Origin: Syntrophus sp963665935 | Lineage (GTDB): Bacteria; Desulfobacterota; Syntrophia; Syntrophales; Syntrophaceae | Length of the DNA: 64,000 nucleotides | NCBI GenBank assembly: GCA_963665935.1 | Contig: OY762510.1 | Span: 2,108,001 to 2,172,000, forward strand | Direction: 5' to 3' | Shown here: in pieces, positions 26,399-35,558 of the stretch | Position numbering within the stretch: the first letter of the stretch is position 1 | Layout of the letters: each line of letters begins with the position of its first letter | The notes under the pieces: generated by a model | Databases searched by the model: none | Seen by the model: only the letters and a program-made list of their open reading frames with translations | What the model was told of the DNA's origin: nothing | Translations under genes and position numbers: made by a program

Positions 26399-27688
26399 TT
26401 ACCGGTTTTTTGCGGCCAGTTCTTTTGCCTGTTCCACAATCTGGAGTTTGGAGACCTGAGCGGACGTCAGGCCGAGAATCCGGCTGACCGTCTCGGGGCT
26501 TCTGGCGGCCAGATCGGCATAGGTGAAGATGCCGGCCTGGTTCAGCCTTTCGTTGTAAGCTTGGCCGATGCCCTTGATAGCCAGGAGGTTGTCGTCGAAG
26601 GCGGGCTTCTGGTATTCCATCTGCAGCTGTTCCACGACCTGCGCCTTGACTTCCCGCGCTACGGAGGTCTTCGTTTCCGCGAGGATCTCCTTGACCTTTT
26701 TCGTGACAAGCTCTTCCCATCTGCCGGAGAGTCCCTTGTCGATCAGCTCCGGGATCTGTTTCTGCAGGCGCGCCCTTTCCTCATCCATCAAGGCTGCAGC
26801 CTTCTCCTTGATGCCCCGTTCCACGGCGGCGTCGACATCGGGGATCGCCGCCAGGAGTTCCCCCTTGAGGCGCTCATCCCTTTTTGCCTGCTCCTCCCGG
26901 ACGGCGGCCACCACGGAGTCGTAGAGCTCCTCCTTGATCCGGGACAGGTCGGGGATGGCGTTTTCCGGCAGTTTCCCTTCGAGGACCTCGGAGAGCTCCT
27001 CTTTCGTTACGTAGGTGTTGCTCAATTCCGTCAGACGTTTCTCCAGCGCTACCGCGTCCAGGAGGTCTCCCTGGGGCATCGTCAGTCGCTCCTTGAGAAC
27101 TTCCAGGGCCCTCAGGCGCGAATGGATCTTTTCGAAATCGGCGATCTCCCCGCCGGTTTTGAATTTTTCCGCCACCTCGACGGCCGTCTGCACATCCGTC
27201 CGGATCGTATCGAGGCTTCTCCGCAGGGCCAGGACATCGTCCCGGCCGTCGCCCATGGTCTGCACCTTCAGGCCCACCTTGGTCAGGGTCGCCTCCCGCA
27301 CGAGATCGCGGGTCGCCACTTCGGACAGGCGCGTCCGGACTTCGCCGAGATTGCGGTGGGCTTCATCGGCGCGCCCGCCGACCTCGTCCACCTTGCGTTC
27401 CAGCAGCAGCATCCGCCGCACCGCCGACGGATCGGCCAGGGGGCCGCTCTCCACGAGGGAGCGGAGGCGGGCATTGAGCCAACTCAGGGCCACCTGCTCT
27501 TCGTGGGTGTGGGGCGGCACCGTTTCGTCCTGTTCGTGGGTCAGGATATTCCGGGTCACCTCCAGCAGAACAGACGCCAGGGTATTCCAGGCCTCGGCCG
27601 TTACGGGCTGTCCCGGTTTGACCTGAGAAAGGGGTTCCAGCAGCTCAAGGAGCGCCTTGAGGCGATCCAGGTCGGAAGCCGTCGCCAT
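26399..27688 (-). CDS. Coiled-coil protein with C-terminal helix-hairpin-helix domain
   Basis: 429 aa. Residues about 25-75 carry the block GQPVTAEAWNTL ... PPHTHEEQ, which recurs in the next-upstream 322-aa protein. A long coiled coil follows (about 80-360). The last 65 residues form a helix-hairpin-helix: LLAIKGIGQAYNERLNQAGI then FTYADLAARSPETV, as in the DUF4332/HhH_5 group. HhH domains usually bind DNA or mediate protein contacts; neither is expected in a tail. The ATG (27688) overlaps the stop of the 322-aa gene by one base. Probably a tail fibre/spacer or scaffold; a DNA-contacting role is speculative. Confidence 0.75.
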   Translation of the reverse strand: MATASDLDRLKALLELLEPLSQVKPGQPVTAEAWNTLASVLLEVTRNILTHEQDETVPPHTHEEQVALSWLNARLRSLVESGPLADPSAVRRMLLLERKVDEVGGRADEAHRNLGEVRTRLSEVATRDLVREATLTKVGLKVQTMGDGRDDVLALRRSLDTIRTDVQTAVEVAEKFKTGGEIADFEKIHSRLRALEVLKERLTMPQGDLLDAVALEKRLTELSNTYVTKEELSEVLEGKLPENAIPDLSRIKEELYDSVVAAVREEQAKRDERLKGELLAAIPDVDAAVERGIKEKAAALMDEERARLQKQIPELIDKGLSGRWEELVTKKVKEILAETKTSVAREVKAQVVEQLQMEYQKPAFDDNLLAIKGIGQAYNERLNQAGIFTYADLAARSPETVSRILGLTSAQVSKLQIVEQAKELAAKNR

Positions 27689-28656
27689 TATTTACCTCCC
27701 CCGGTTTTCGCCGTACCGACGAGCGTTCCCAGTTTGCTGCCGCCCGTAGCGGTGGTCTTGCGATAAGTGGAAATCTCCTGCTCCGCCGTGGTCACCGCGC
27801 CGGTATCGGAATACTGGGTTGCCACGGCGATGGTGTTCTTGACGGATTCGGTGTTGAGGAACTCCCCGGCCTTGTCGCCCTTGGCGACGGCCATTTCGTT
27901 GATTTCCGTCAGCAGGAAGTTGCCCGCATTGGCCAGCTTGTTCGTGAAGATCGTCGTATCGGCCTGTACCATGTCCTTGAGTTCGTTAATCCGCCCCTTG
28001 ACCCGGTCCCGGATGGCCTGCGAGGCCTCCGCCGCATCGAGGACATTGTCGACCTTCCGGTCCAGGTTCTCCGTCTCGATTTCCCGCTGCAGTTCCACGA
28101 GGGACTTGCCGAAGGCCTCGGCGAAGCGCCGGATGTTGCCCTGGACCTCGGCGATCTTCTCTGCGATTTCCGGATGATCGTGGCCCCGGGGCGAGACGAG
28201 CTGCGTGAGCTGCGCCACGGCATTGGCGAGATCCGCAACGCCGTTGACCAGCAGGTTCCAGTCGGCGCTCTTGATGGCCTCGCCCGGCGTCTTGCTGCCG
28301 ATGGGCCCCAGCTGCCCCTTGACCGTGGCCGCCGCCTGCTGCACCGGCGTCAAATCCGCATCGGGGACGTCGCGGATGGGGGCGTCCTTGAAGAGGGTTT
28401 CAGGAATCGGGATGGGCACCACCGTGGGGGGAATCTGCGGGAAAAGCCGAATCCGCTTCTGGACGATGGGATTCACCAGATTGGGATGGACCACCTTCAT
28501 CTGGTAGTAGCCGTCATCGAGGTCCGCGACCGTCAGGGTCCCGTCGAGAAAGGGCTTGCGTTCCACCGTTTTCCCCGTCGATTCGTTGACCAGCTGAATC
28601 ACCGCGTCGCGGTTGGCAGCCGGAAACCCCGTCATTTTGAATTGAAACGATGCCAT
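27688..28656 (-). CDS. Coiled-coil fibre-like protein with WN-L/HDH motif
   Basis: 322 aa. N-terminal beta domain (about 1-85, carboxypeptidase-regulatory-like fold: MTGFPAANRDAVIQLVNEST, DGYYQMKVVHP). Then GEAIKSADWNLLVNGV ... SPRGHDHPEI (about 125-165), a motif plan also common in phage tail-fibre proteins where His-x-His lies on a trimer axis. Helical coiled coil to about 290, then a short disordered tail. The matching motif in the downstream 429-aa protein suggests the two are paralogues or partners. Start at 28656 has AAAAGGAG upstream. Likely a trimeric fibre or baseplate appendage. Confidence 0.7.
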   Translation of the reverse strand: MASFQFKMTGFPAANRDAVIQLVNESTGKTVERKPFLDGTLTVADLDDGYYQMKVVHPNLVNPIVQKRIRLFPQIPPTVVPIPIPETLFKDAPIRDVPDADLTPVQQAAATVKGQLGPIGSKTPGEAIKSADWNLLVNGVADLANAVAQLTQLVSPRGHDHPEIAEKIAEVQGNIRRFAEAFGKSLVELQREIETENLDRKVDNVLDAAEASQAIRDRVKGRINELKDMVQADTTIFTNKLANAGNFLLTEINEMAVAKGDKAGEFLNTESVKNTIAVATQYSDTGAVTTAEQEISTYRKTTATGGSKLGTLVGTAKTGGGK

Positions 28657-28712
28657 AGGGACACTCCTTTTTTTAACTGTTCCTTATCGGAGAAAGCCTT
28701 CCTGTTTTATGT

Positions 28713-29213
28713 TTAGAACCACTGGAGATCGCCGTAGGGGAAAGAGACGTCCCAGAACAGCGTCAGTTCGTGGTCGTTGCCCTTGGTCAGCGGTGCAAAG
28801 GTTACGCGGTTGTAAAGGACCGTGCCGCCTTCGTCCTTGGAGAGCAGGCCCGCCTCACGGATCGTTCCCACGGCGGAGGCGTTGGGCAGCGTCCCCCGGA
28901 TCTTTACCGTGACGAGGCGCTTTTCGGCGTTGACCGCAATGGAAAAGGCCGTCGCTGCCAGCTCCACGTCGGTTTCCCCCATCAGGGCCGGGATCTCGCC
29001 GACGGCCTCGTTTTTCAGCTCGGCCAGGGAAAAGTCATCCGGTGTCGCCGCATCGCTGGTTCCTACGGCCATGTGGGTGATGGGCGATCCCTGTCCGGAA
29101 AAGAGGCGGGCGATCAGTTCTCCGCCCCCGCGCATCACCGAGTTTTTTGAATTACGTTCCACAAGGGGTTTCCCCTGTGCGTCCAGAAGGAGCATTCGAA
29201 CTTTTCCCTGCAT
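28713..29213 (-). CDS. Phage tail fibre/collar-like protein
   Basis: 166 aa. The pattern MRGGGELIARLFSGQGSPIT then HMAVGTSD near the N-terminus, and EAGLLSKDEGGTVLYNRVTF with a hydrophobic strand end, match small tail proteins found beside baseplate gpI genes in contractile prophages. No signal peptide. It follows the tail-protein-I-like gene by 9 bases. Probably a short fibre base or fibre adaptor on the baseplate rim. Confidence 0.75.
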   Translation of the reverse strand: MQGKVRMLLLDAQGKPLVERNSKNSVMRGGGELIARLFSGQGSPITHMAVGTSDAATPDDFSLAELKNEAVGEIPALMGETDVELAATAFSIAVNAEKRLVTVKIRGTLPNASAVGTIREAGLLSKDEGGTVLYNRVTFAPLTKGNDHELTLFWDVSFPYGDLQWF

Positions 29214-29222
29214 AATCTTCCC

Positions 29223-30497
29223 TCAATGGAAAATGGAGTAGTTTAATCCGGTCTTTTCAAAAATGGCCCCGATGGCCGGTTCCTGGTCCGTCCCCGTCGG
29301 TCCCGCAGACTTGAAGCGCTTGGGCGTGGAGTCCTTGAGATAATCCCGCTGGAACTGAACTTCCTGCAATTCGAGAAGCGTCACCTTGCCCTGGACGCCC
29401 GCCGCTTTCAGCTTGTCCACGCCTTCCTGGAGGGAGGAGGCGAGGGTTTCCCGTTTTTCCAGGGCTTCTTCGAGCTGCCCCGTCTCGGACAGCAACAGGC
29501 CGGCGGGCAGCTCGATGGAAAAGCTGGCCGGTTGCGCCTCCTCGTAGGCCACGAAAATCTGCACGAGGGCATCCTGGCTGAAGAGGCTCGAATCGAAGGC
29601 GCTCGAATCAAAGACTCCCTGGGAAATGTTCAGGGCCGCCAGGGCCGAGAGGTACCGGTCCAGCCCCTGTTCGTCGAAAAGGGCGCAAGGGAAGAACCAG
29701 AGCGTATTTTCCCCCCGGTTCAGGATCATCGCCCGGGCGGGGGAAGCGATGGTGCTGCTCTCAAAGGGGGTACCCGGCGAAAAATCGGCGATTGACACGA
29801 GGCGGTCGCTGACCTCGCGGTCCTCGAAGGTGGCCGTTGCGGTGCCGTCCTTTGCGATATCGATCCACAGCCGTTCCCCCTGGCCGATCGTCCCCTTGTA
29901 GATCAGGGCCTGGCCTGTCGTGACATTGGCGATCAGCGGCACGTATTCCGGGGCGCCGGAAAGATTCCGCAGCAGGAACCGAAGGGGGATAGGGTCAAGG
30001 CCGCGGTTGGTGACAGGAAAAAGCGCCAGAGGCTGAAGAGCCGAAGGCCCCGCAGGCAGGATTCTCCTGAGTCCCGGATTCTCGATAAAGGCGGCCGCGG
30101 AGGGATCGGGGGAATCGGTCCACAGGGTCAGGGGCGGGACGGCCGAAATGGCGACGGCCCGGGAATAGCGTTCCACGTACTCCTTCACGAAGGACTGCAG
30201 GCCGGCGACGGTCACGCTTCCCGACTGGCGGAGCCAGGCGTTGCGGAGAGAATGGACCCAGGCGCGGAATTCATCGACATCCTGCCAGGGCTGGGCTTCG
30301 ATATCGAGGAGACGCGCCAGCCGGACCACATCCTCCCGCTCCCAGGCCGCATCGAACCAGTGACTCTGGGCGATGATGCGCCCCAGCTCGTCGAGAATCT
30401 CCAGTTGCACGGCGGGCTGCATCAAAACTCCCCGGAGGATTTCTCCATCGCGGTAGAGCTGCGGCATCCGGCCGGTCATATCGTCGAGATAGGCCAT
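29223..30497 (-). CDS. Tail protein I-like baseplate component
   Basis: 424 aa. The N-terminal 130 residues (MPQLYRDGEILRG, LARLLDIEAQPWQD, RQSGSVTVAGLQSFVKEYV) have the layout of P2 gpI / T4 gp7-family wedge proteins that follow baseplate J. Residues about 140-300 form a beta-rich insertion; the C-terminal 100 are helical. It starts 2 bases after the baseplate J gene, the order J then I as in P2. It connects the wedge to fibre proteins in known contractile systems. Confidence 0.8.
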   Translation of the reverse strand: MAYLDDMTGRMPQLYRDGEILRGVLMQPAVQLEILDELGRIIAQSHWFDAAWEREDVVRLARLLDIEAQPWQDVDEFRAWVHSLRNAWLRQSGSVTVAGLQSFVKEYVERYSRAVAISAVPPLTLWTDSPDPSAAAFIENPGLRRILPAGPSALQPLALFPVTNRGLDPIPLRFLLRNLSGAPEYVPLIANVTTGQALIYKGTIGQGERLWIDIAKDGTATATFEDREVSDRLVSIADFSPGTPFESSTIASPARAMILNRGENTLWFFPCALFDEQGLDRYLSALAALNISQGVFDSSAFDSSLFSQDALVQIFVAYEEAQPASFSIELPAGLLLSETGQLEEALEKRETLASSLQEGVDKLKAAGVQGKVTLLELQEVQFQRDYLKDSTPKRFKSAGPTGTDQEPAIGAIFEKTGLNYSIFH

Positions 30498-30499
30498 TT

Positions 30500-32221
30500 T
30501 CAGACGCCTCCCTCCCGGATATCCAGGTTAACGGCCTGTTTTTCCATCGTTTCCCCGGTCGCGGGGACATACTGGCCCTGAGCGTCGGCCAGCTGCATAA
30601 AGGTGTCGCCCTTTTCGATGGTGATCGTGGCCTCGTCACGCACCAAGGCATACCGCGAATCGTCCCGGATCGAAGCGGCCAGAGTATCGACGGAAACCGG
30701 CGCCGAGGGACCCCGGCCCGCGAGATAGGCCGTAAGCGCGGTCTCGAGGGCGCTCTGCGCCTGTGCCTCGGTGACGCCTGCGACCAGGTGAAGCGGCAGG
30801 TAGAAGGTCGCCTTGCTGCTGACCGCCTGCGCCGCGGCCTGCTCTTCGGCGGCGACCTGGGCGAAGGTGAAGGGTTTTTTGACCTCGAAGACTTCATTGC
30901 TTTCCAGGGAAAGATTCTCCTGGTCCTCCTTGCCCGGGACGATCAGCCGCACTTTGGCGTCGGCGATCCGCGCGTCGGCGAGGATGAGGGCCGACATGCG
31001 GGCCTGACGCGCGGAACCGCCGGGGGGGAGATCTGTCAGGTATTTTGCGATGGCCATCTCCACGGCGGTCTTGAGGGGGCCAAGCTCTGCCTGCGAAACG
31101 CCCTTGCCCGCCAGGGTAAGATCAATCTGCACCTCCAAGGGCTTTTTCGCCGCCTCACCCGAAATCACCCGGATGCCCGCGGGACGGAGCTCCCGGATTC
31201 GGTCGGCCACCAGGGCGCGAACCTCCGGCGTATCTTCACTGTAGGATACCTCCACCCGTACTTCGCCGGCTATGTCGTTGGGAAATTCCACGATATTGAC
31301 GCTTTTGACGCCCGGGATGCTGAGGAGCCCGTACTGCAGGGCGTTGACCGTGCCGCGCATCACGCCGTGGAGCGCACCGGCAGCCCGGCGGCGCAGGTCG
31401 TCGTCGCTTTCGGCGGCGCTGCTCTTGGAGGATTCCTTGACATTGGTCACTTCCGCGATGCCCGCGATGATGGTTTCGAGACGGTTCAGTTCGCCGGCGG
31501 CGACCGCTCCCGTTCCCGGTTTTTCCCCGGCGGCCATGACCTCGCGGCTGCTCTCATAGGGTTCGAGAACGAGGGCCTCCAGGGTCAGATACCGGTTGTT
31601 TTTGGCATCGACGATGGCCGTGTCGGCGGGGATCGAAATTTGTCCGGGGCTGGCGGCGTTGCGGGAGAAACGGACCTTGACGGTGGGATATCCCGCCGGT
31701 AGCCTCTGAACGCCCACCAGGGCGACCACCTTGTCCAGGGAGGGACCCGTGGCGGTTTCGAGATAGCCGGACTTGTAGATGTAGTCGAGGGAAAGATCGC
31801 TCAGGGCCAGCTCCCGGGCGAAGGTTTCCATCAGGGTGCGGACGACGGAGCCGACATTGAGATCCGTCAGTGGTGTCGGTTCTGCCGAGACGGGGTAGTA
31901 GTTGACCGAGAGGATCGAGGCCGTGTCCGGCTGCTGTTTTCCTTTCCGGAAGCGGATCGTGTCGAGATTGTTTTCCGAGCCGTCGGAGGCGATGAGTTCA
32001 TAGTCGGCCGCCGTATAACGGATCTTCGTCTTTTTCCCCTGCTCATCGGTCCGGATTTCTTCCACAAAGGAGACGCGTCGCACGGGCCGGGAGGAAAGTT
32101 TTTCCGTAATGCGCAGCCCGCCGGTTTCCAGGACCTTGACCTGCTCCCGGACAGTTCCCGAGGTCAGGGTGGTCAAAAGGTCGCGGACAATCTCGTCGTA
32201 CGTGCGGGGCAGAAAACTCAT
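30500..32221 (-). CDS. Baseplate J-like wedge protein (gp6/gpJ family)
   Basis: 573 aa, normal to long for the family. Recognisable segments: MSFLPRTYDEIVRDLLTTL at the start, GPSLDKVVALVGVQRLPAGY, the IPADTAIVDAKNNRYLT module, and DLRRRAAGALHGVMRGTVNA followed by IPGVKSVNIVEFP, which is the diagnostic baseplate J core. It forms the dimeric wedge ring around the hub. ATG at 32221 overlaps the gp25-like stop by 4 bases. Confidence 0.93.
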   Translation of the reverse strand: MSFLPRTYDEIVRDLLTTLTSGTVREQVKVLETGGLRITEKLSSRPVRRVSFVEEIRTDEQGKKTKIRYTAADYELIASDGSENNLDTIRFRKGKQQPDTASILSVNYYPVSAEPTPLTDLNVGSVVRTLMETFARELALSDLSLDYIYKSGYLETATGPSLDKVVALVGVQRLPAGYPTVKVRFSRNAASPGQISIPADTAIVDAKNNRYLTLEALVLEPYESSREVMAAGEKPGTGAVAAGELNRLETIIAGIAEVTNVKESSKSSAAESDDDLRRRAAGALHGVMRGTVNALQYGLLSIPGVKSVNIVEFPNDIAGEVRVEVSYSEDTPEVRALVADRIRELRPAGIRVISGEAAKKPLEVQIDLTLAGKGVSQAELGPLKTAVEMAIAKYLTDLPPGGSARQARMSALILADARIADAKVRLIVPGKEDQENLSLESNEVFEVKKPFTFAQVAAEEQAAAQAVSSKATFYLPLHLVAGVTEAQAQSALETALTAYLAGRGPSAPVSVDTLAASIRDDSRYALVRDEATITIEKGDTFMQLADAQGQYVPATGETMEKQAVNLDIREGGV

Positions 32222-32682
32222 AGGGATACCTCAAGAGAAATGGCGAGGGGGTCCTGGCTGTTAATAGGCTTCACCTGGCAGGTGAAGACCAGGTTGTCGA
32301 TGGTCTCCGCCGTCTCGTCAAACTGGAAGGAGACGGCCTTCGGTTCGATCCGGGGTTCCTGGGCCAGCGTTTCCAGGACGTACAGGCGGCACAGGTTGCG
32401 GATGGCCTTTGTCTTCGGCCTTCCGATCAGTTCGGTCAGGCGGGAGCCGTATGCGGCGTGTCCCAGGGACGCCAGGGAGCCTTTGGGCGTCAGGAGCCGC
32501 AGGATGATCGCCTGGGCGAGATTGCGCCTTTCCTCCACGACGGTGATATCGTCCAGGGAGGACCCGGCAGCGGCCTTCCTGGAGGTATCAGGCCTGCTGA
32601 CGACGGCAAAATCGACCTCCGCTGCGTCGTGGGCGGTCATATAAGGGAGGACACAGATGTCCTTGCCAAGCATATCGATCAT
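32218..32682 (-). CDS. gp25/gpW-like baseplate wedge protein
   Basis: 154 aa from ATG 32682; a longer frame begins at 32745 but would overlap the PAAR stop. The core RRNLAQAIILRLLTPKGSLA, then YGSRLTELIG and RNLCRLYVLETLAQEPRI, matches the gp25-like (PF04965) lysozyme-fold wedge protein that joins the sheath's first ring to the baseplate. Position between PAAR and baseplate J is the P2/eCIS order. The ribosome site is weak, which suggests coupling to the gene upstream. Confidence 0.9.
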   Translation of the reverse strand: MIDMLGKDICVLPYMTAHDAAEVDFAVVSRPDTSRKAAAGSSLDDITVVEERRNLAQAIILRLLTPKGSLASLGHAAYGSRLTELIGRPKTKAIRNLCRLYVLETLAQEPRIEPKAVSFQFDETAETIDNLVFTCQVKPINSQDPLAISLEVSL

Positions 32683-32713
32683 TTTTCGCAGTTCGCCTTT
32701 CCCTTTTCCATAT

Positions 32714-33112
32714 TCAGCCGATAAACACCGTCCCGGCCGCGACAATCTGACCGACGGGCAGATCTGAGGGATCGTTGCAGGTTTTCACAGGGTCGCCGCT
32801 TCGTGCCGCCGCCTTCCCCCCGATGAAGACGGTGGCGCTTCCCATAAAGACTTCTCCGGAATTGGCCGGGGGCTTCTGAAACCCCGTCCCCGGAGGCGTG
32901 GGAATGTGGGACGGCGAATTCGTGGCCGTCGATCCTTTCACGGCTGCCGGCTGTCCGCCGATGGAGACCGTCGAAATGGTCCCGCCGTTCACCGTGCCGT
33001 TGAAGGCATGGGGAAGCGGCGTCGGAACCGGTCCTCCCGGGGACGGAACCATCACGATGTGCTTATCCACGGCCACGGCCATACTCTGTGCGTTTGCCGC
33101 CGGCATTCCCAT
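32714..33112 (-). CDS. PAAR-domain spike tip protein
   Basis: 132 aa from ATG 33112, which overlaps the gpV-like stop by one base (TGATG). Gly/Pro-rich beta repeats include GTVNGGTISTVSIGGQPAAV, GEVFMGSATVFIGGKAAARS and GDPVKTC, matching the PAAR (DUF4150-like) fold with His and Cys candidates for the metal at the tip. It caps the spike and sharpens it for membrane puncture. A longer frame back to 33340 is the shadow of gpV. No extension domain is attached, so payload would have to be carried elsewhere. Confidence 0.9.
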   Translation of the reverse strand: MGMPAANAQSMAVAVDKHIVMVPSPGGPVPTPLPHAFNGTVNGGTISTVSIGGQPAAVKGSTATNSPSHIPTPPGTGFQKPPANSGEVFMGSATVFIGGKAAARSGDPVKTCNDPSDLPVGQIVAAGTVFIG

Positions 33113-33771
33113 CAGTTGATATCCACCTTTGCCCCTTTGATTTTCAGATTTCCCTGGGCCGAAATCTCGATATTGACCCCGCTGAGTTTGAGGTCGCCCT
33201 GGGAAGAAATGGAGATTTCCCCATCCTTTTTCAGCGTCAGCGTCGATCCGCCGGCGGCGATTTCCGCCCGGCCACCGCCGGCGGAGGTCAGGGTCGCCTT
33301 GAGATCGCCGACTTTTACCTCGACCTTGTCCTTTACGCATTCAATGGCCACGTCGCTGTCCACCTTGAGCGAGATGGTGGGCGTATCCCATTTCAGCTCC
33401 AGGTTGATTTTCGGGTCGCTGTCGCCCGGCGGCAGGCGCAGTACGATCCGGCCGTCGGAATTCTCGGGCGGCTCCAGATCCGGGGAATAGAGCCGGCCGA
33501 CGACGATGCCACCATTCATGTCCCCGTTGACGAAGAGGACGACCACCAGATCGTTCACTGCCGGCAGGGCGGCAAATCCCGTGGCATTGACGGCGATGGG
33601 GACCCGGGGCAGCAGAATGCCCGTATCGCGCATCTTGACATCCACGGCATAGTCTTTAGCGCTGCTGTCGGCTCCGTAAGCCTGGGTGACGACGCCGATT
33701 CCGGCGATGGCCCGGGCATTCGCCTCGTGGCGGGCAATCCGGGCGATGCTGTCGTAGAGGATAGCGCTCAT
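33112..33771 (-). CDS. gpV/gp5-like central spike protein
   Basis: 219 aa from ATG 33771. An N-terminal OB-fold (VTQAYGADSSAKDYAVDVKM, LPAVNDLVVVLFVNGDM, GGIVVGRLYSP) is followed by a beta-helix of short repeats (DGEISISSQGDLKLSGVNIE, ISAQGNLKIKGAKVDIN), as in phage P2 gpV, Mu gp45 and the C-terminal part of VgrG. It forms the trimeric needle under the hub. The start is 1 base after the gpD stop. Hub and spike are separate genes here, not fused as in eCIS Pvc8/VgrG. Confidence 0.92.
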   Translation of the reverse strand: MSAILYDSIARIARHEANARAIAGIGVVTQAYGADSSAKDYAVDVKMRDTGILLPRVPIAVNATGFAALPAVNDLVVVLFVNGDMNGGIVVGRLYSPDLEPPENSDGRIVLRLPPGDSDPKINLELKWDTPTISLKVDSDVAIECVKDKVEVKVGDLKATLTSAGGGRAEIAAGGSTLTLKKDGEISISSQGDLKLSGVNIEISAQGNLKIKGAKVDIN

Positions 33772-33772
33772 G

Positions 33773-34777
33773 TTACAGTAATCCTCCGGCAAGGCCGCCC
33801 AATCCGCCGCTTCCTCCTGCGGATTCGCCCCGGAAAGTCGTCCGGCTTCGGCCGGAGGGCTGCACCTCGTGAAGAATGCCGGTCACAATCCAGGGACCGG
33901 AGCTTAACCCGTCCGGCGAATCGGAAATCTCCAGGACGGAACCGAGACGAAGCTGGGGACTGAGCAGGCAGTGCCCTTCAGCCCGGGAAAGTCTCCGGCC
34001 CTCTTCGCCCTTGAGGGCGTCGCCGGCATCGGAAGCCGCCGCCGGCGTTCGCAGAAAGGCATGGGGCTGCCAGCGAGTCGTCGCCCCGGGTGACTGCGCA
34101 TTGGACGGCAGGGTGGCAACTGTCTGGCGAAGGACATCGGGGGCGCTTCCCGATCCAGCCGGGCCGTTGCCGATCGCCACGAGATCCGGGCGGTCCTTCT
34201 TTCGTTCCTGAACCTGATAGACCAGGATATCCCTTCCGTAGCGCAGGGCCCCATCGGCGGAATCGCTGATCTTCGGTGCGGCCAGTTCGTTGTCGCAGTT
34301 GACATAGGCCAGGCAGCCCGACAGCCGCGCCAGGAGGGCCGCATGTTCGCCTGCCGTCCGGTTCTGTTCGGCGATATAGGCCGCCAGATCGAGGCTGGCA
34401 TCGATCCGTCCCGTCGACAGGCCGGCGTCCCCCGCCAATGCCTGAAGGATCTGCCCGCTGGTCTGGCCTTCATAGGTCGTGGCTGGCCGATAGGCGTGCA
34501 GATCGGCGGACCCGTCGCCCAAGGTTACGGAGATGGCCGTCAAAGACCGACTGATCGCCTTGATCGTTCCCGTCAGAACCGTTTCCGTCGTATCTCCCGC
34601 GGTCAACTCAACGATCGCATCATCGCCCGTCGCAGCGGAAAAGGAGACGGATGACGGCAGGACGGCGACAGCACTGTTGACGCCGGGAAGAAGGGATAAA
34701 CTGACGCGGAGCCGCCGTACATGCGAATCGTAGCGATTATTGCCCAACGTCAGGGAAATGCCCACGGGAAATGCCAT
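33773..34777 (-). CDS. Late control protein D-like baseplate hub (gpD/gp27)
   Basis: 334 aa. Two hub subdomains are visible: an N-terminal tube-like part (VGISLTLGNNRYDSHVRRLR, AVLPSSVSFSAATGDDAIVE) and a C-terminal part with YEGQTSGQILQALAGDAGLS and NRTAGEHAALLARLSGCLAY, which is typical of phage late control D / gp27 proteins, ending HEVQPSGRSRTTF and a Gly-rich tail. It links the tube to the spike. GGCGGAAG precedes ATG 34777. The 109 bases upstream (34778-34886) are too short for the LysM-type gpX protein usually found here. Confidence 0.9.
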   Translation of the reverse strand: MAFPVGISLTLGNNRYDSHVRRLRVSLSLLPGVNSAVAVLPSSVSFSAATGDDAIVELTAGDTTETVLTGTIKAISRSLTAISVTLGDGSADLHAYRPATTYEGQTSGQILQALAGDAGLSTGRIDASLDLAAYIAEQNRTAGEHAALLARLSGCLAYVNCDNELAAPKISDSADGALRYGRDILVYQVQERKKDRPDLVAIGNGPAGSGSAPDVLRQTVATLPSNAQSPGATTRWQPHAFLRTPAAASDAGDALKGEEGRRLSRAEGHCLLSPQLRLGSVLEISDSPDGLSSGPWIVTGILHEVQPSGRSRTTFRGESAGGSGGLGGLAGGLL

Positions 34778-34886
34778 TTGCTTCCGCCTTCAACCTCGAT
34801 TTGCCGTCATTTAAGATCCATGATGATGCGCCCTTGCCACCCGAGTCGATATCCGCTTCTCGACGCACGGCCTGCGCCGCTTTCCC

Positions 34887-35558
34887 CTATCCGCCGAAGA
34901 GGTCGCCCAGGGAGGACAGGGAATCCTTGAAAGCCGATGCCAACGGTGAAACGCTGTTGCCTACGTCCTGCATGGGCTGCAGAATTCCGCCGACGCTCAG
35001 CCCGTCCAGTCCGGCCAGGCCGCCAAGTGCATCCAGCACGCCCAGGGCGTCTTCGAGGGCGCCGGACAGGTCTCCCGCCAGATCCGTCAGGTCCCCCATG
35101 ATGTCCGTGTCGAAGCCTAGGTCGCCCAGACCGAAATCGTCCAGCCCGCCGAAACCGGAAATCTGTGCCGGCGGGGGCAGCGGGGGGCTCTCCACCAGAC
35201 GGATCTCGTAGGAATACCGGCCGGGTGTGGCCACTTCCTGGGCGCAGAAAAACCCTTCGATAACCACATTCTGGATATCCAGGGCGGAGGTGATGTCCGC
35301 CGAGAAGGGCAGTTCCTCTCCGTTCTGCGCCGCCTCCTGGAGCGAAGAGAGCGAATCGGCGGCGGAATCTCCGTAGAGCAGGCCCCGGATGGTCACGCGA
35401 TGGGACGGGCGGGCGACCCGCTGCTGCAGCTCCCCCTCGAGGCCGGGGATGACGCTGGAGAGATAGCCGCCTTCGATGTGGTGTTCGATATGCTGCACGT
35501 AGTCGAGAGAGATCTCCCCGAGCAGCGGGACAGGTCTTGAAGGGGCGGTGTCCGGCAT
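34887..35558 (-). CDS. Hub-region baseplate protein
   Basis: 223 aa. The first 130 residues (LLGEISLDYVQHIEHHIEGG, VTIRGLLYGDSAADSLSSLQ, EELPFSADITSALDIQNVV) resemble the DNA-circularisation/gpN-like or gp53-like proteins that lie before gpD in Mu- and P2-like tails. The last 80 residues are a Gly/Leu/Asp-rich amphipathic tail with regularly spaced DLxGxLxDxLG. ATG 35558 overlaps the upstream stop. Likely the adaptor between the first tube ring and the hub. It could stand in for the missing LysM protein. Confidence 0.7.
   Translation of the reverse strand: MPDTAPSRPVPLLGEISLDYVQHIEHHIEGGYLSSVIPGLEGELQQRVARPSHRVTIRGLLYGDSAADSLSSLQEAAQNGEELPFSADITSALDIQNVVIEGFFCAQEVATPGRYSYEIRLVESPPLPPPAQISGFGGLDDFGLGDLGFDTDIMGDLTDLAGDLSGALEDALGVLDALGGLAGLDGLSVGGILQPMQDVGNSVSPLASAFKDSLSSLGDLFGG

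Noticed and set aside
34778..34886. Possible LysM/gpX-type gene between the hub-region gene and gpD
   Set aside because: Only 109 bases, no frame with a start and a LysM-like motif.
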